Positions 1-10,218 of a stretch of 21,447 nt of DNA are shown in pieces. The DNA comes from Chondrus crispus (taxonomy: Eukaryota > Rhodophyta > Florideophyceae > Gigartinales > Gigartinaceae): NCBI RefSeq assembly GCF_000350225.1, contig NW_005178592.1, positions 1 to 21,447 of the forward strand, read 5' to 3'. Within the stretch, counting starts at the first letter, position 1; each line of letters starts with the position of its first letter. The notes below the pieces were generated by a model. It was not told the DNA's origin. It did not search any database and saw only the letters and a list, made by a program, of their open reading frames with translations. The position numbers were made by a program, and so were the translations under genes.

Positions 1-430
1 GTTTCCCGAATCGTTCGGGTGGGGGCACACGCTTCGCCCCACGCGGAGGCGGGTATCGTCGTAACGAACTCGATCGTCGTGATCGACCGGACTACCGCCC
101 GTCGGACACAAGGTATCCCCGTCAAGGAGGGAGAGGGGACCGAGACCGTTCTCGGTTACCCCAACAGGTACAAAACGCGATCATGTACCTGCAAGATTGG
201 GTAGAGGATCCGTGTCCTCTACCCACGGAGGGGCGCGAAGGAGACCCGACTCGCCTCGTCCCTCATATCCTGCGACGACCAGACGTCGCAGGCCAAGGTC
301 AGGAAGTACCCGAATACTTCGCTGACGTCGCGCGGTCGCAGTGGGTGAATCGTCCGGACCCACGCGGCCAAGGACTCGAAGAAGGCCTGGCCACCGATGG
401 CCAGGAAAGTAACTCAGATAGCACCGGTAG
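1..430 (+). other. Upstream internal region of gypsy element, possible gag remnant
   Basis: One frame is open from the window edge to a stop at 202-204, and another is open from 183 to a stop at 444-446. Neither shows a zinc knuckle or a capsid motif that I can recognise. By position, just before the protease, this should be the end of gag or a gag-pol linker. The change of frame around 183-204 would fit a frameshift, but there is not enough homology here to say so. From 431 onward the pol frame is open without a stop. Confidence 0.3.
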
Positions 431-592
431 TTCGAAAAAAGGGTAAAGACGGTTACGCACACGCGGTCGCGTGAGCCGTCTTATCCCTACGAACTAGACC
501 GGACCCCGCGTGCTCGCCAAGGACACGGGGGGTATTGTCCGATAATACATCCCCCGCTTCCGGAAGCGAGCACGGGAACTCCTGCGACGCCA

Positions 593-1408
593 ATGCAGGA
601 GAACGCGAGTGTCGAGGCCTCCGTAAGCCCGACGCTGGAGGGGAGCACCACCGGGACACGGTCAGCCCCGGTAATGCTGAGCGAACGCGATGGAAGTAAT
701 GCAGACCGGAAGGAGCCCGTCGATCCCCTAGCTTCCGTGAGCCAAGACCCACCGACGAACGGTCCTCCGCGTATGGACCCGGGAACTCGAGGGGGCGTCA
801 CCAAGCCGCGGACGCGCCAAGAAACGCGTAGAAGGAAGCACAAGAGGGGTCAAAACCGAAAGCGAAAGCCCCGACGGAACGACCTCACCGATAAGGTTGC
901 GCCTAAGATAGTCGATGGCCTCGTGTGCCTCATGACGTCAAAAATATACAACGTCTTGGGCTCCGTGGCCACCGGAGGCAACGCGTTCAAGCCCCACACG
1001 ATCGCCGTCGATACGTGTTCGGGGTACAACTTGGTGAGGAAGGCCGACCTTCCTCCCGACTGGACCCGCTACGTGATACGGGACGCGCCATTACCCCGAC
1101 TGGCTGGCGCGAACAGTAACCCGCTCCGACTTACGGCCGTCGTCCATCTCGCTGTCAGGTTGCGGAACACAACGTTCCGCATACCTTTCGTAGTGGCCGA
1201 ACAGCTCGCTGTTCCCGTCCTACTTGGGACCGCGTTCATCGATGCCCACGTACGCAGCATAGACATCGACGGCCAGAAGCTCGAACTTCGCCACGGTGGC
1301 TCCGTAGCCATCGTCGACTGGAAGGGGGAGCCGGCTCCCCCTACCAGGCGGCGCGGACGCCAGACGAGCCGGCCGGATGTACGCGAGGAGGCCCCGCAGG
1401 CGATCTGA
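593..1408 (+). pseudogene. gypsy pol segment 1: retropepsin-like protease
   Basis: The segment has 271 codons. The first ~85 residues are polar and of low complexity, followed by a basic Arg/Lys-rich stretch (~residues 83-100). The aspartic protease domain covers about residues 125-235. Its active-site motif is Asp-Thr-Cys-Ser (codons from 1010), where the family normally has Asp-Thr/Ser-Gly-Ala/Ser; the flap-distal motif VLLGTAFID near 1220-1250 is the expected second hallmark. The Gly-to-Cys change at the active-site loop could be inactivating or lineage-specific. The segment ends at TGA 1406-1408, and the frame continues beyond it. Confidence 0.7.
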
Positions 1409-2467
1409 ATCGCCCGCTGGGTTACCATCCCCGCGATATCACAAGCCCGAGTGCGTTTGACAACCGCGGGGAGGGGCCTCGTGTTCCTGGAGCCCAAGCC
1501 TTCACTCCAACACCGACATGGAGTGAGGTTGACGAATGGCGTCGCAGAGGTTCTGCCGAATCAGACCTTCGACGTCATCGTCGCGAACTTCTCGCGACGG
1601 GAGAGGCGGCTTCCGAAGCACACCGTCGTGGGATACGCGAAGCGCAACCCCCTCGCGATCCTCACGCCCGAACGGAGGGTCGCCGAGGGGATCGCGCACG
1701 CACTACACCTGACCGACTTGACCGATCAAGTCGGAGAGGTAGGAGTTGGCCGATCCAACTCCGACGACCAGACCACCGCGGGTGACGGAGAGGTTGACAC
1801 GGACGAACGGTCACCTTTAGACCACCCGACGGCGGGGGGTACTGTACCCCCACGGAATAAGGATCCCGAAAATCCGCCGATGGATTGGGAAAAACAGGTT
1901 GACTTGTCATACATCGAGAATGACAAGCTCCGTGGCCACGTACTCGAGATGCTCCGTAAGCACTCGAGTCTGTGGAGCGGTGCGCTCGGAACTATCCGAG
2001 CAACGGAGCACCGCATTGCCCTCGAACCGGGTACGAAGCCGATACGCTCGATGCCCTACCGTAAGGGGCCCGCAATGCGCGAAATGGTCGCGAAAGAGGT
2101 CAACAAGATGTTGAACGCAGGGGTTATCGAACCCGCGAGCACCGAGTGGGCGTCTCCGGTGGTGCTCGTATCGAAGAAAGACGGCTCTCTTCGGTTCTGC
2201 GTAGACTATCGGCGTCTCAACGCGAAGACTGCAGCGGATTCGTATCCGCTGCCGCGTATGGACGACTGCATCGACTCGTTAGGAGATGCAGCCGTCTTTA
2301 CGACGTTGGACTGCAATTCCGGTTATTGGCAGATCCCGGTCGCGCCGGAGGACCGCGATAAGACAACCTTTACGACGCACATGGGCACGTTTCGCCACCT
2401 GAGAATGCCGTTCGGACTAAAAGGGGCACCGGCCACCTTCCAACGCGCACTAGATATTATTCTCTGA
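1409..2467 (+). pseudogene. gypsy pol segment 2: reverse transcriptase, N-terminal part
   Basis: After the stop at 1406 the same frame stays open to TGA 2465-2467. The middle part (about 1740-1880) is an acidic, poorly conserved linker. The RT proper starts near 1990 (HRIALEPGTKPIR) and holds the fingers and palm motifs: VIEPASTEWASPVVLVSKKD, RFCVDYRRLN, the first catalytic Asp in FTTLDCNSGYWQI near 2300-2340, and the MPFGLKGAPATFQR segment at 2407-2445. The stop falls about 30 bases before the YLDD catalytic box. Synthesis of active RT from this copy is therefore impossible without readthrough. Confidence 0.85.
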
Positions 2468-3028
2468 CGCGTTCGCTGGCAAATATGGCTCGTCTATCTC
2501 GATGACGTTATAGTGTTCTCGCGCACGCACGCGGAACACGCGAAGCATCTCGACACTGTCTTGAGCTTGCTTGGGAGTGCCGGAATCTCCCTCAAGCTCA
2601 AGAAGTGTAGCTTCTTTCAGCCGAAGGTACACTACCTGGGGCACGTCATATCCCCAGGTAAGTTAGGCGTGGCGGATGCGGCGGCCGATGCCTTCAAGAC
2701 GTTCACGTTCCCGAGGACACTTACGCAAGTGCGCTCGTTCCTCGGGGCGTGCAACGTATACCGCCGATTCGTTAAGGGGTTCGCGAGGATAGCGCGTCCT
2801 CTGACCGACATGACGCGAAAGGATGCCGATCCTGACTTCTACAACCCTACGGAGGCCCAACTGAACGCGTTCGAGAGCCTCAAGAGGTGTATGATCGCTC
2901 CGCCGATCCTCGCGCTACCGCGGTACGGCCGTCCGTACATGATCGACACGGACGCGAGCGCCTACCAGCTTGGCTGCACGCTGCTCCAGGAGCACGACCA
3001 GCCAAACGACTGGCGCCCCGTAGGCTAG
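2468..3028 (+). pseudogene. gypsy pol segment 3: RT catalytic box, thumb and start of RNase H
   Basis: This is a same-frame continuation. The catalytic YLDDV box is encoded at 2495-2509 and is intact. GHVIS and the primer-grip region follow, then RSFLGACNVYRRFVKGFARIARPL, which is the typical connection between RT and RNase H. The first RNase H aspartate lies in MIDTDASAYQLGC near 2938-2976. The frame ends at TAG 3026-3028, in a position where most gypsy elements have an aromatic residue before WS.SL. A single substitution would explain the stop. Confidence 0.85.
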
Positions 3029-4444
3029 TGGTCCTACTCGCTGGACGACAGCGAGGGCAACTACAGCGCCACGGAACGCGAGTGCTTCGCCGTAGTGTGG
3101 GCCGTCCGCACACTACGGCCGTACGTAGAAGGAACGAAGTTCACAGTCCGAACGGATCACGACGCCTTGAGGTGGCTCATGTCCCTCACAGAGAGTTCCG
3201 GAAGACTCACCCGGTGGCGGCTACGTCTGGCTGAATACGATTTCACCATTCAGTACCGCCCCGGACGCGTGCATCAGGTGCCCGATGCCCTGTCACGCCT
3301 CGTGTCGCCTCGTGTCGCCGATGACCCTCGCCCCACCGTCGAGGTGGATGACGACATTCCCACCTTCGACGGGGGTACGACCGTTCGAGACGTATCAAAC
3401 GAGCTCGCGGACCACGTTTGTACCGCGAGCTGTGACCATCAGGCCGTCCATGTCTTCGTGACGACACGGAACCAAGCCGGGTCAAGAACGAGGTCGCGCG
3501 TACGAACGCGCGACGAACCGCGAGGCGACGACGAAGCCCCCGCTCTCCAAGTACCCACTTCGTTTTGGGAGGAGAACGACGAGTTCGACGCCGCTGACAT
3601 CGAGCGCGCCGAAGACCCCGAAGCCGGCGCACCCGACTCTCCGGTCGCGCCACCGCAGAAAGACCTCCCGGCCCCTCTTACGATAGAGGAGATAGCCGAG
3701 GAACAACGCGTGGATGACTTCTGCCAAACCGTCTTGGCACGACAGTCAGAGTCCCGGGACTCCGCGTTCTTCGAGGACCACCAAGGGGTGCTCAAGCGGA
3801 GACACCCCTTCGACCCTGATATCGTTCAGGTGGTGGTACCTCGGACGCTCCGCGCTAGGCTCCTCCGCCTGTGCCACAACCCGGCCATCGCGGGACACCC
3901 GGGCCAGAATCGTATGTACTTCGCCCTTCGACGCGAGTACTACTGGTCCCATCTCGCTGCAGATGTCGCTGCCACGGTGCGAGGGTGTCGGACCTGCGCG
4001 ATGGACCGGGTCAAGTTGCGGAAACACCTCAACCGTTTGAGGTTGTTCCCCGCCAAGCGGCCACTCGAGAGCCTCGCGATTGACATCTTGGGTCCGCTCC
4101 CCAAGACGAAGGCACGGAAACGTTTCCTCCTCGTTATCACAGACCGCTTCACTAAGTTAACACAAGTTGTCGCGCTTCGAACAGTGACCGCGTACACTGT
4201 CGCGACAGCATTCTGTGACGCATGGGTCTTCAAATACGGCGTTCCGCGTTCGCTGTTGTCGGACAACGGCCCTCAATTCAACGCGAAGTTCTTCCACAGC
4301 GTGTGTCGCGTACTGGGGATAACTAACTTATATACGTCCGCGTATCATCCACAGACGAATGGACAGGTTGAACGTTACAACCGGACTATCGCGTCGATGC
4401 TTCGGAACTACGTCAACGAGCATCAGGATGATTGGGACGTGTAA
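3029..4444 (+). pseudogene. gypsy pol segment 4: RNase H and integrase core
   Basis: RNase H continues with the ATERE glutamate, the TDHDAL aspartate and the final PDALSRL motif at about 3278-3301. An acidic linker covers 3310-3700. The integrase then starts with an HHCC zinc-binding module (H..NPAIAGH ... CRTC, about 3868-4000). The DDE core follows: first Asp in LAIDILGPL (~4074-4100), second Asp in LLSDNGPQF (~4255-4275), and Glu in HPQTNGQVER (~4348-4377). The spacing is normal for retroviral-type integrases. The segment ends at TAA 4442-4444, inside a region that is otherwise conserved. Confidence 0.85.
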
Positions 4445-5167
4445 GTGGGGCCGCTTACGTACGCGTACAATTCCCACGTACACCGAACCACGCGTACGAC
4501 ACCCTTTGAGCTCGTGCTCAGCAGACCCCCGCCGGAGTTCTCTCTTCGAAGAGCCGACGGGGACGCGCCCCCTCCAGACAGAGGAACTCAACGCGCAGAG
4601 TTCCTCAAAACTTTGGACGAGACGATCCAAAAAGCTTACGAAAGCTTGCATCGTACGCAAGCCCGCTACAAACGCGACTTCGATAAACGTGTACGAAGAA
4701 TTAACACGCGACTCAAGCCCGGGGACTATGTGTACCTCAACCCCACCGATGGGGCGAAGACGTCGAACAAGCTCGCGTCACCGGCCGTTGGACCATGCCG
4801 CGTACTGGCCAACGACAAACGAACCATCAAGATCGACCGTGATGGGGTGACGGAGCGCGTCTCGGCAGACCGCTGCGTGTACGCGCCCCCTCCGACGGAA
4901 GCGCCACGAGCAAGTTCAACAACCCCAGGTGACCTTGCCGACAAGGTCACCGAGGGCACGCAGTACGCGGTCGAGCGTCTCCTCAAGCATCGCGTGGTAG
5001 AGGACGGAACTACGGAGTTCCTCATTAAGTGGGCTGACTACGACGAGCCCACTTGGACTGCACGAACACATGTTCCCGAGGAGCTAGTGTGGCGATACGC
5101 GAAACGACTGAAAACGCGTACAGGCAGAGAACTCACCTCCGATGTGAACGCGGTCGTTCACTCATGA
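4445..5167 (+). pseudogene. gypsy pol segment 5: integrase C-terminus with chromodomain
   Basis: The segment opens with GPLTYAYNSHVHRTT, the usual sequence after the catalytic core. A coiled or basic region (TLDETIQKAYESLHRTQARY) and a GPY/F-like module (LKPGDYVYL ... SPAVGPCRVL, 4712-4806) follow. The last ~50 residues (about 4965-5110) match a chromodomain: YAVERLLKHRVVEDGTTEFL, IKWADYDEPTWTARTHV. Chromodomains of this type direct integration toward particular histone marks in chromoviruses. The frame ends at TGA 5165-5167, overlapping the hairpin/PPT module at 5144-5175. The nearest alternative is a degenerate chromoshadow-like fold, which I cannot separate by eye. Confidence 0.8.
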
Positions 5168-5175
5168 GGAGGAGG
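5144..5175 (+). repeat. First copy of hairpin plus polypurine tract, at the end of pol
   Basis: GTGAACG (5144-5150) and CGTTCAC (5155-5161) form a 7-bp stem with a CGGT loop, followed by the purine run TGAGGAGGAGG. The same arrangement recurs at 10764-10795 just before the 3' LTR, with about 28 of 32 bases identical. By position this would be the ancestral PPT directly after pol. It may still act as a second plus-strand priming site, which is inference. Confidence 0.65.
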
Positions 5176-5923
5176 CCCCCAACCGCTTCGTCACCGCGTA
5201 ATTAACACGCCGCGGTTAGGAACAGATGACGCGTACGAACGGACAAATGTACCCAACCGGGGTGGCAAACGACGGCGCGAGACGCCAAAAAGTATTGGCC
5301 GTCAAGCTCATCGGATACGACAGACGTCGTCGAGAAGAGGCGAGAAACCGAGACAGTACGGATTGTACAACGAAAAAAAAGGCAGCCCTGTATCAACGGG
5401 AGGATACGACCTCCCAAGAAACGCGAACGCGTCACGGGAACACCCGCCGATAGGGTGCTCGAATCGGAAAACAAGAGCGACGCCAAGACGTATGGACAGT
5501 CCAAGCTTACTATGCGGCACACCAATACCAAACGGCACGAACCGCTGGCAACGCAATGTGTCGCGTAGTCATCAACGAGAGGCAGGAGGGCGACGCCACC
5601 CCCCTAGCCAAGAAATGACGCGAACGGTCGCGACGAGCTCCACTCGTAGGGAGACTCACGATCCCGCGACCGCGCACGACCGAAGAGGTACCGATGGGAA
5701 AAGGGGGGGGGCCTACAAGAACTAAAAAGCCGCGCGCGCCGCCCAAACCCCAAGTCAATCCATTACCACGTACCCGAAATAATTTGGGGAACGGACCAAA
5801 AATAGGTGGAAAATACGGTCCGAATGACACTGTATGCCAAGCCACCGCCGCCGATGGCCAGGCAGCAAACCGCCGCCGCCTCCGGAAATAATCAAAAAAG
5901 GGGAGGGCGTACAGAAGGTTAAG

Positions 5924-5956
5924 ATGCACGTGCGCGCGTGCGCACGTGCGCATACG
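5924..5956. other. 33-base alternating purine-pyrimidine run
   Basis: Strict purine/pyrimidine alternation, mostly CG and CA/TG steps with two CACGTG palindromes, extends for 33 bases. Such runs can adopt Z-DNA under supercoiling. No function is shown. Confidence 0.6.
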
Positions 5957-6726
5957 ACCGACAGGACAAGTGTCGTCAGGGGCGACACGCAATTTCACAG
6001 CGGAGATCAGCGTGCGGAACGCACTGCCCTTCGGTGGGGTAAGAACCACACCGCACGGAGGAGGGATAGGGGCGGGGTCCCCGACCTTTCCCCCATGCCT
6101 ACATGCCGGTGCGGTCGCGTTTGGGCCGCCCGAGGCGGGCTACGACGCAGATTCAACGGCTCGCCGCACCACCGCGCACGCGTCAAGAAGGACGGAAGCA
6201 AGGCCATCGCCGAGCGACCGTCTTCGGGCCACGAAAGGTGGCTCCGGCCTTACCTCCGCGGGCCCTACGGGCGCACGCGCACTCGCCTTACGACAGGCGG
6301 ATGGGGGAAACTCGTCCGCGCGAGGCGGCCGCGCCAGCCTGCATGGAAACGCAACAGAGGAGCTCGAGACGCTACTGTCTAACGTTTGTTCTTCTTCCCC
6401 GCGAGCACGTGCACAGAGACCAGGAAGACTGCGCACCGCGCCCGCGCACAAGGTCGACCGAAGGGACAAATCCGCCGCTCAAGGCGAGACCAAGTACGGC
6501 GCTCGCTCCGGTCCCAACGAGAACCCGCACGGAGCGGCGCGGAGGCTATCTCACCGCCGACTGCGTCAGCAGGGGGCGAAACGGAAGGGTGAAGAGGGAG
6601 GTCGCTGAGAGTTTGAATGGAGAAACGGTGAGAAGGATCCGAAGCCTCAATTGGGGGATAACGTCACCCCCCACTGTTCAAAGACGCGTGCGACTCGCGC
6701 TGACCGCGCCTTTTTCTGAGGGTGCT

Positions 6727-6740
6727 CCCCTCTAGAGGGG
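6727..6740. repeat. Perfect 14-bp palindrome CCCCTCTAGAGGGG
   Basis: It is self-complementary without a loop, and GTGC/CAC outside it extends the symmetry with one extra base. It is one of the cluster of GC-rich inverted repeats in the segment downstream of pol. Confidence 0.6.
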
Positions 6741-7373
6741 CACGACTCCCCCCTCTTTCTTTCAGTACGCAGCGTCGCCAGCGCACCCTCCCGCACCGCG
6801 CGGGGACGCGTTAAAAGGGCAGGAGCCAGACCATCGTCGCGAGCCCCACCACCCCTTCGCCGTGCGATTGGGGGACGCGTACGCGCACGCCTACACCCAG
6901 TCCCCTCGAAGCCTCGAAAGGCGAGGTACGCGTGAATGGGGAGGCTAAGTCGCCCGCGAAGGATGACCCAGCGCGGCCGGCGACACCGAACGTGGAGAGG
7001 AGGAGCCGAGGAACGAGGTTCGAAACACGCGTTCAGAGGCAAACCGACGCCCCGCGGCTCCCTTCGGACGGGAGCGGGACAGCGCGCGGTTAGGACCGGT
7101 GAGAACGCGTGGCATGGCGAATTCTCCGGACGAAGAACCGGGATCCCTCTCCCACCTCATCGGACGGGGTGGGACGAAGGAAGACGCCGAGGGCGCCACA
7201 CGAACCACATTTGCCTCCCTCGAAGACCCCTTACTTTCAGCAAGGACATCGCCACGGCGGTTATAAGGACTGCCGTGAATGATTTCGAAACAAGGACCGG
7301 ACTCAAACCCTGCCGCTGACTCATCTACAGTCACGCGGCTCGTCCTACGTCAGGCGAGCGGGAGAAGACTACT

Positions 7374-7392
7374 GTGGCCGGCGACCGGCCAC
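7374..7392. repeat. Perfect hairpin, 8-bp stem, CGA loop
   Basis: GTGGCCGG at 7374-7381 pairs with CCGGCCAC at 7385-7392. This is a compact, very stable stem-loop in the non-coding segment of the gypsy element. Confidence 0.6.
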
Positions 7393-7569
7393 CCGAGGCA
7401 CTGGCCTTTTCGCGCTCTGATACGCTAGTGACCTCGAACGCGCGACACGGGGCGAAATAAGGGGAAGGCCCCTCGAATCCCTCCCGACGGGGAAGGGATG
7501 ACTCGCAGTCGTGACCGCGGAGAGCGCAGTACGCGAGGAAGAACTCAGGCGTCGATGCGGCACCCCTTA

Positions 7570-7590
7570 CCACCCCCTCGGATGGGGTGG
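7570..7590. repeat. Hairpin, 7-bp stem (related to the one at 7151-7173)
   Basis: CCACCCC at 7570-7576 pairs with GGGGTGG at 7584-7590 around a CTCGGAT loop. The hairpin at 7151-7173 has the arms CCCACC/GGTGGG and an ATCGGA-containing loop, and the sequence after both (GGACGAAAGGA and GGGACGAAGGA) is also similar, so the two are probably duplicates. Confidence 0.55.
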
Positions 7591-7850
7591 ACGAAAGGAC
7601 ACGACACGAGGAAGCGAGGGTCGCCGCGCTAGCGACACAAGCCGGACGACGGAGTAAGGCTTCGCAACACGCGCCGACCACCGCGATCCCCCGCGCGCGG
7701 AGGTTATCAAGGTCGGACGAGACCCGCGGAAAAAGGGGACAGGTAAGATGTCCTCGAGGGACGATAAACCGCCGCTATCAAGACCAACGCGAAGCGGACG
7801 GAACCTCGAAGCTCGATATCCGCGGTCGACGGGGATACGAGGCTCTGCGT

Positions 7851-7873
7851 GTCCCTCCCGATGGGGGAGGGAC
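7851..7873. repeat. Perfect hairpin, 9-bp stem (related to the one at 7477-7499)
   Basis: GTCCCTCCC at 7851-7859 pairs with GGGAGGGAC at 7865-7873 around GATGG. The site at 7477-7499 (arms ATCCCT/AGGGAT) shares the CCCTCCCGA.GGGG.AGGGA core and part of the downstream sequence. Confidence 0.55.
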
Positions 7874-8277
7874 AAACCCCGATTGCGACCACGGGTTCTG
7901 CGTGACGCGAGGGAGGGCCCCGACGGCCATGCCACGAGGGAGAGACGGCACCGCGCGGGTGGCGCGAGACAGGCCGCCACAAGAACGCCGCGTCTCGCCG
8001 TGCCGAGATAGGAAGGTTCGAAGGACGCGGGGCCTCCCGTGCCGACGTCAACGCGAAGAAGGAGTCCACGAAAGGTACGAAGAAAGGGGGTCTACTAATT
8101 TTACGCGAACGCGGAGATCGAAGCGTCAACTCCGAGGTCCACGGGACGTGCAGGGACGTCACGCTTATTGGCTCGGGCCATCAGGCGCCCCCGCCGGATC
8201 GGAGACGCGGGAGGGCTGAGGGCAGTAGCTCGGGTGCTGGGGCACCTCTGTCCTTAGCTCCTCCAACGAGGGCATGG

Positions 8278-9315
8278 TCACCTCACTGTGCCGTGGCCAA
8301 GCGCGGGCCGACGCGCCATGAGGCCACCCTCCCCGGCGTGAACGGAATTGTATCCTTGTCCGCCGTAAGGGTCCGGCATTATTGGACGCGACGCGGACGC
8401 GCCAGAGTGGCGGGCAAGCGCGACTCCTCGCTGTGCCGCGGCACGAAGTTCGTCTCGCTCGCGGCGGTATAGGTCACGATCTGCCATCGCCCGGTCGAAG
8501 GCCTCGGACTGTCGAAGGGACGATTTACGGAAGTCGTCCAAGCCTTCCCGAACGCGGTGGAGATCCGCCGCGTGGGCTTCACGCTCTGCATCGATACGAT
8601 TCGCTTCGGCGCTGCGCGTAAGGTACCAGCTCGCGAGGGTGCTTAGCAGCCCACCGACCTTCCAAACGCGATGGGATGCCGTGCCGAGGGCGCGAGTCAA
8701 TTCGGGAATCGCCGAGATATCTCTCTGTGACAATATGAACTGCGGAGTCGCGGAAGAGGGCAAGGGTTCTTGCCGTGCCAAGTTCAAAGGGGGTACGGGC
8801 GGAACCTCCGACGCGTATTGACGAAATACACCGGACGTATTGGGCGACTGTAAGTGGGTTAAGCGCGACGGTACGAAAGCCGAGGTGTCGTGGTCCACCT
8901 CTCGGTACCGCTTCCGCTGAGCCTCGCGACGAGCGGAGCCCACACCGGCCACTCTCCCCGCGGCGGTCGGCGAGGACTGGGGAGAGGTCGGCTTCGCTAC
9001 GAAGGAGTCGGACCGCCCGTCGTACAGTACAAAGGAACTCTGCTCGCCCGTGGTGTAATCGGTCCACGGTCGCCGCGTACGCTCGGGCACTTGGCACGCG
9101 CGATGCATGAGTGAAAGTACGGACGCGAAGCTCCACGTCGCGTGTTTGGAATGCGTCTCTAAAGGATGTAGGGGCACGTCGGGGAGGTCGACGGCGACCC
9201 TCCCAAGAAACGCGAGGACCCCGATGGGTTGGACGAACACGCGTCGGTTGACATGGACCTCGGTCATAAACGCGCTCCCTAGGGCCCATGTCCACTCACA
9301 CTCGACGTTGTACAT
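8278..9315 (-). pseudogene. Antisense frame, C-terminal segment with coiled coil (346 codons)
   Basis: The frame is the same as that of the segment at 9325-10218 and is separated from it by one TAG. The first ATG after the stop is at 9315-9313. Residues ~1-120 look globular (WTWALGSAFMTEVHVNRRVF, PLHPLETHSKHATWSFA). Residues ~125-215 are a polar Pro/Ser/Thr linker. Residues ~230-310 are rich in Arg, Glu, Asp and Ala with heptad-like spacing (EANRIDAEREAHAADLHRV, RDLYRRERDELRAAAQRGV), a likely coiled coil. It ends in a Gly-rich tail at TGA 8280-8278. A structural or oligomerising role would fit, but that is inference. Confidence 0.5.
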
Positions 9316-9324
9316 CAATTCAGC

Positions 9325-10218
9325 CTAGGCCGGGTGCCGGGGGTCGGAGCACACAAACCCGAAATGCTTTAAAGCATATGGAAGGTGCGGGTGGACCCCG
9401 AAGGATGGAAGGGACTTCCACATCGTCTCCGGCAGTACGGGGAAGTCCCTTGCAGTGAGGCCGTGCTCAAAGGACGCCGACCTAAAAACGCGACCGTCCT
9501 CTTCCTCGCGATGGCGGTATGTCGCCCAATCGTGGGGCGACACCGCAATAGCGTGAAGCCGCATGAGTGAGCTAGCGGATTTTTGCAAGGCCACGCGGGC
9601 CTTTGAATACGCGTACGGTCGAGGGCAAACGAATAGATCCTTCACTTCCGAGAACACGAAACGCCGCGGGCCGTCAGGGAGACGACCGAACAAGTGTTCA
9701 GCCATACGGTCTACATACGAGACCTCACCGATGCTGTATGCGAAGGACCTGTCCCCGGGGATCGCGTCGGGGAGTTGATACGGGACTCCCCCGTCTTCAC
9801 TCGTCAACCTCTCGAGGACGAGACCGGCCTCGTCTACACCACCCGCCTCGTAGATGCGTCGAACACGCATGAGGTCGGGGCGCAAGGATTCGCGGGACAG
9901 TAGTTCGGCAAGCGTGATCCCCGATCGGGCGTGCCGACGCCACGGGAACCCCAGCCGCTCTACCGGTAACGAAAGTGAACGCTCCAAGGGAGCACCAAAC
10001 CAACGCGTGGTGTTGTCGGCCAACTCCGCGCCGGCGTCGAGCATGGTCCGACACTTCTGGGGCAGGGCGCCGGGCTGTCGGCAGCTCCCCCACGCCCCAT
10101 AAGACCCACTGCGCGGCTCGTAAGCCGCGTTAGCGCGCCCTGCATCGGGCGACCCGACGGAAGCGGAACCGTCGGGGACCGCTCGGGCGACTTCTTCTCC
10201 CTTCTGTACCGCGCCCAT
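9325..10218 (-). pseudogene. Antisense frame, N-terminal/central segment (297 codons)
   Basis: This is the longest uninterrupted central part, from the ATG at 10218 to TAG 9327-9325. The first ~55 residues are Gly/Ala/Ser-rich. From about residue 60 the composition looks like a folded domain, with segments such as ITLAELLSRESLRPDLMRV, VDRMAEHLFGRLPDGPRRFV and SASSLMRLHAIAVSPHDWATY. The end (PSFGVHPHLPYALKHFGFV) continues in frame past the stop into the next segment. It has no known family that I can name. Confidence 0.5.

Larger units (their letters stand above)
593..5167 (+). pseudogene. pol: Ty3/gypsy pol polyprotein, one frame broken by four stops
   Basis: A single + frame carries every pol domain in order: protease, RT, RNase H, HHCC/DDE integrase, a GPY/F-like module and a chromodomain. 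In-frame stops are TGA 1406-1408, TGA 2465-2467, TAG 3026-3028 and TAA 4442-4444. The protein similarity continues in the same frame across each one, so I see substitutions only and no indels. The frame is already open from 431, so the ATG at 593 is only the first methionine and not a proven start. As it stands the gene cannot yield a full polyprotein without multiple readthrough, so I call it a pseudogene. The separate segments are described below. Confidence 0.85.
5176..8277. other. 3.1-kb GC-rich segment between pol and antisense frame, no convincing gene
   Basis: Many overlapping frames are open here because of the high GC content, but none shows a domain, and they are Arg/Pro/Gly-rich in all directions. 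What can be seen is structure. There are inverted repeats at 5193-5216, 6727-6740, 7151-7173, 7253-7277, 7374-7392, 7477-7499, 7570-7590 and 7851-7873, and a 33-base alternating purine-pyrimidine run at 5924-5956. The hairpin sites at 7151 and 7570 resemble each other over about 35 bases, and those at 7477 and 7851 likewise, which suggests old internal duplication. In the element's genomic RNA this would be a long structured untranslated stretch downstream of pol. Confidence 0.6.

Noticed and set aside
5181..5216. Possible LTR start right after the first purine tract
   Set aside because: The sequence after 5175 does not resemble the LTR start TGTGGCATAAC, so no LTR is present there. It only holds small inverted repeats (AACCGC/GCGGTT, ACCGCG/CGCGGT).
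5834..6735. Three overlapping + strand frames of 180-220 codons (5834-6382, 5946-6608, 6103-6735)
   Set aside because: All three frames and parts of the opposite strand are open at once, which is the mark of GC-rich DNA poor in stop codons. The proteins are Arg/Gly/Pro-rich without motifs.
7587..8219. + strand frame of 210 codons and minus-strand frames of 137-151 codons in the same place
   Set aside because: They overlap on both strands, are of low complexity and Arg-rich, and run through inverted repeats. I see no domain.
8579..9295. Second minus-strand frame of 238 codons overlapping the antisense protein
   Set aside because: It is Arg-rich and looks like a shifted shadow. The chosen frame continues across the stop at 9325 into a matching open segment, and this one does not.
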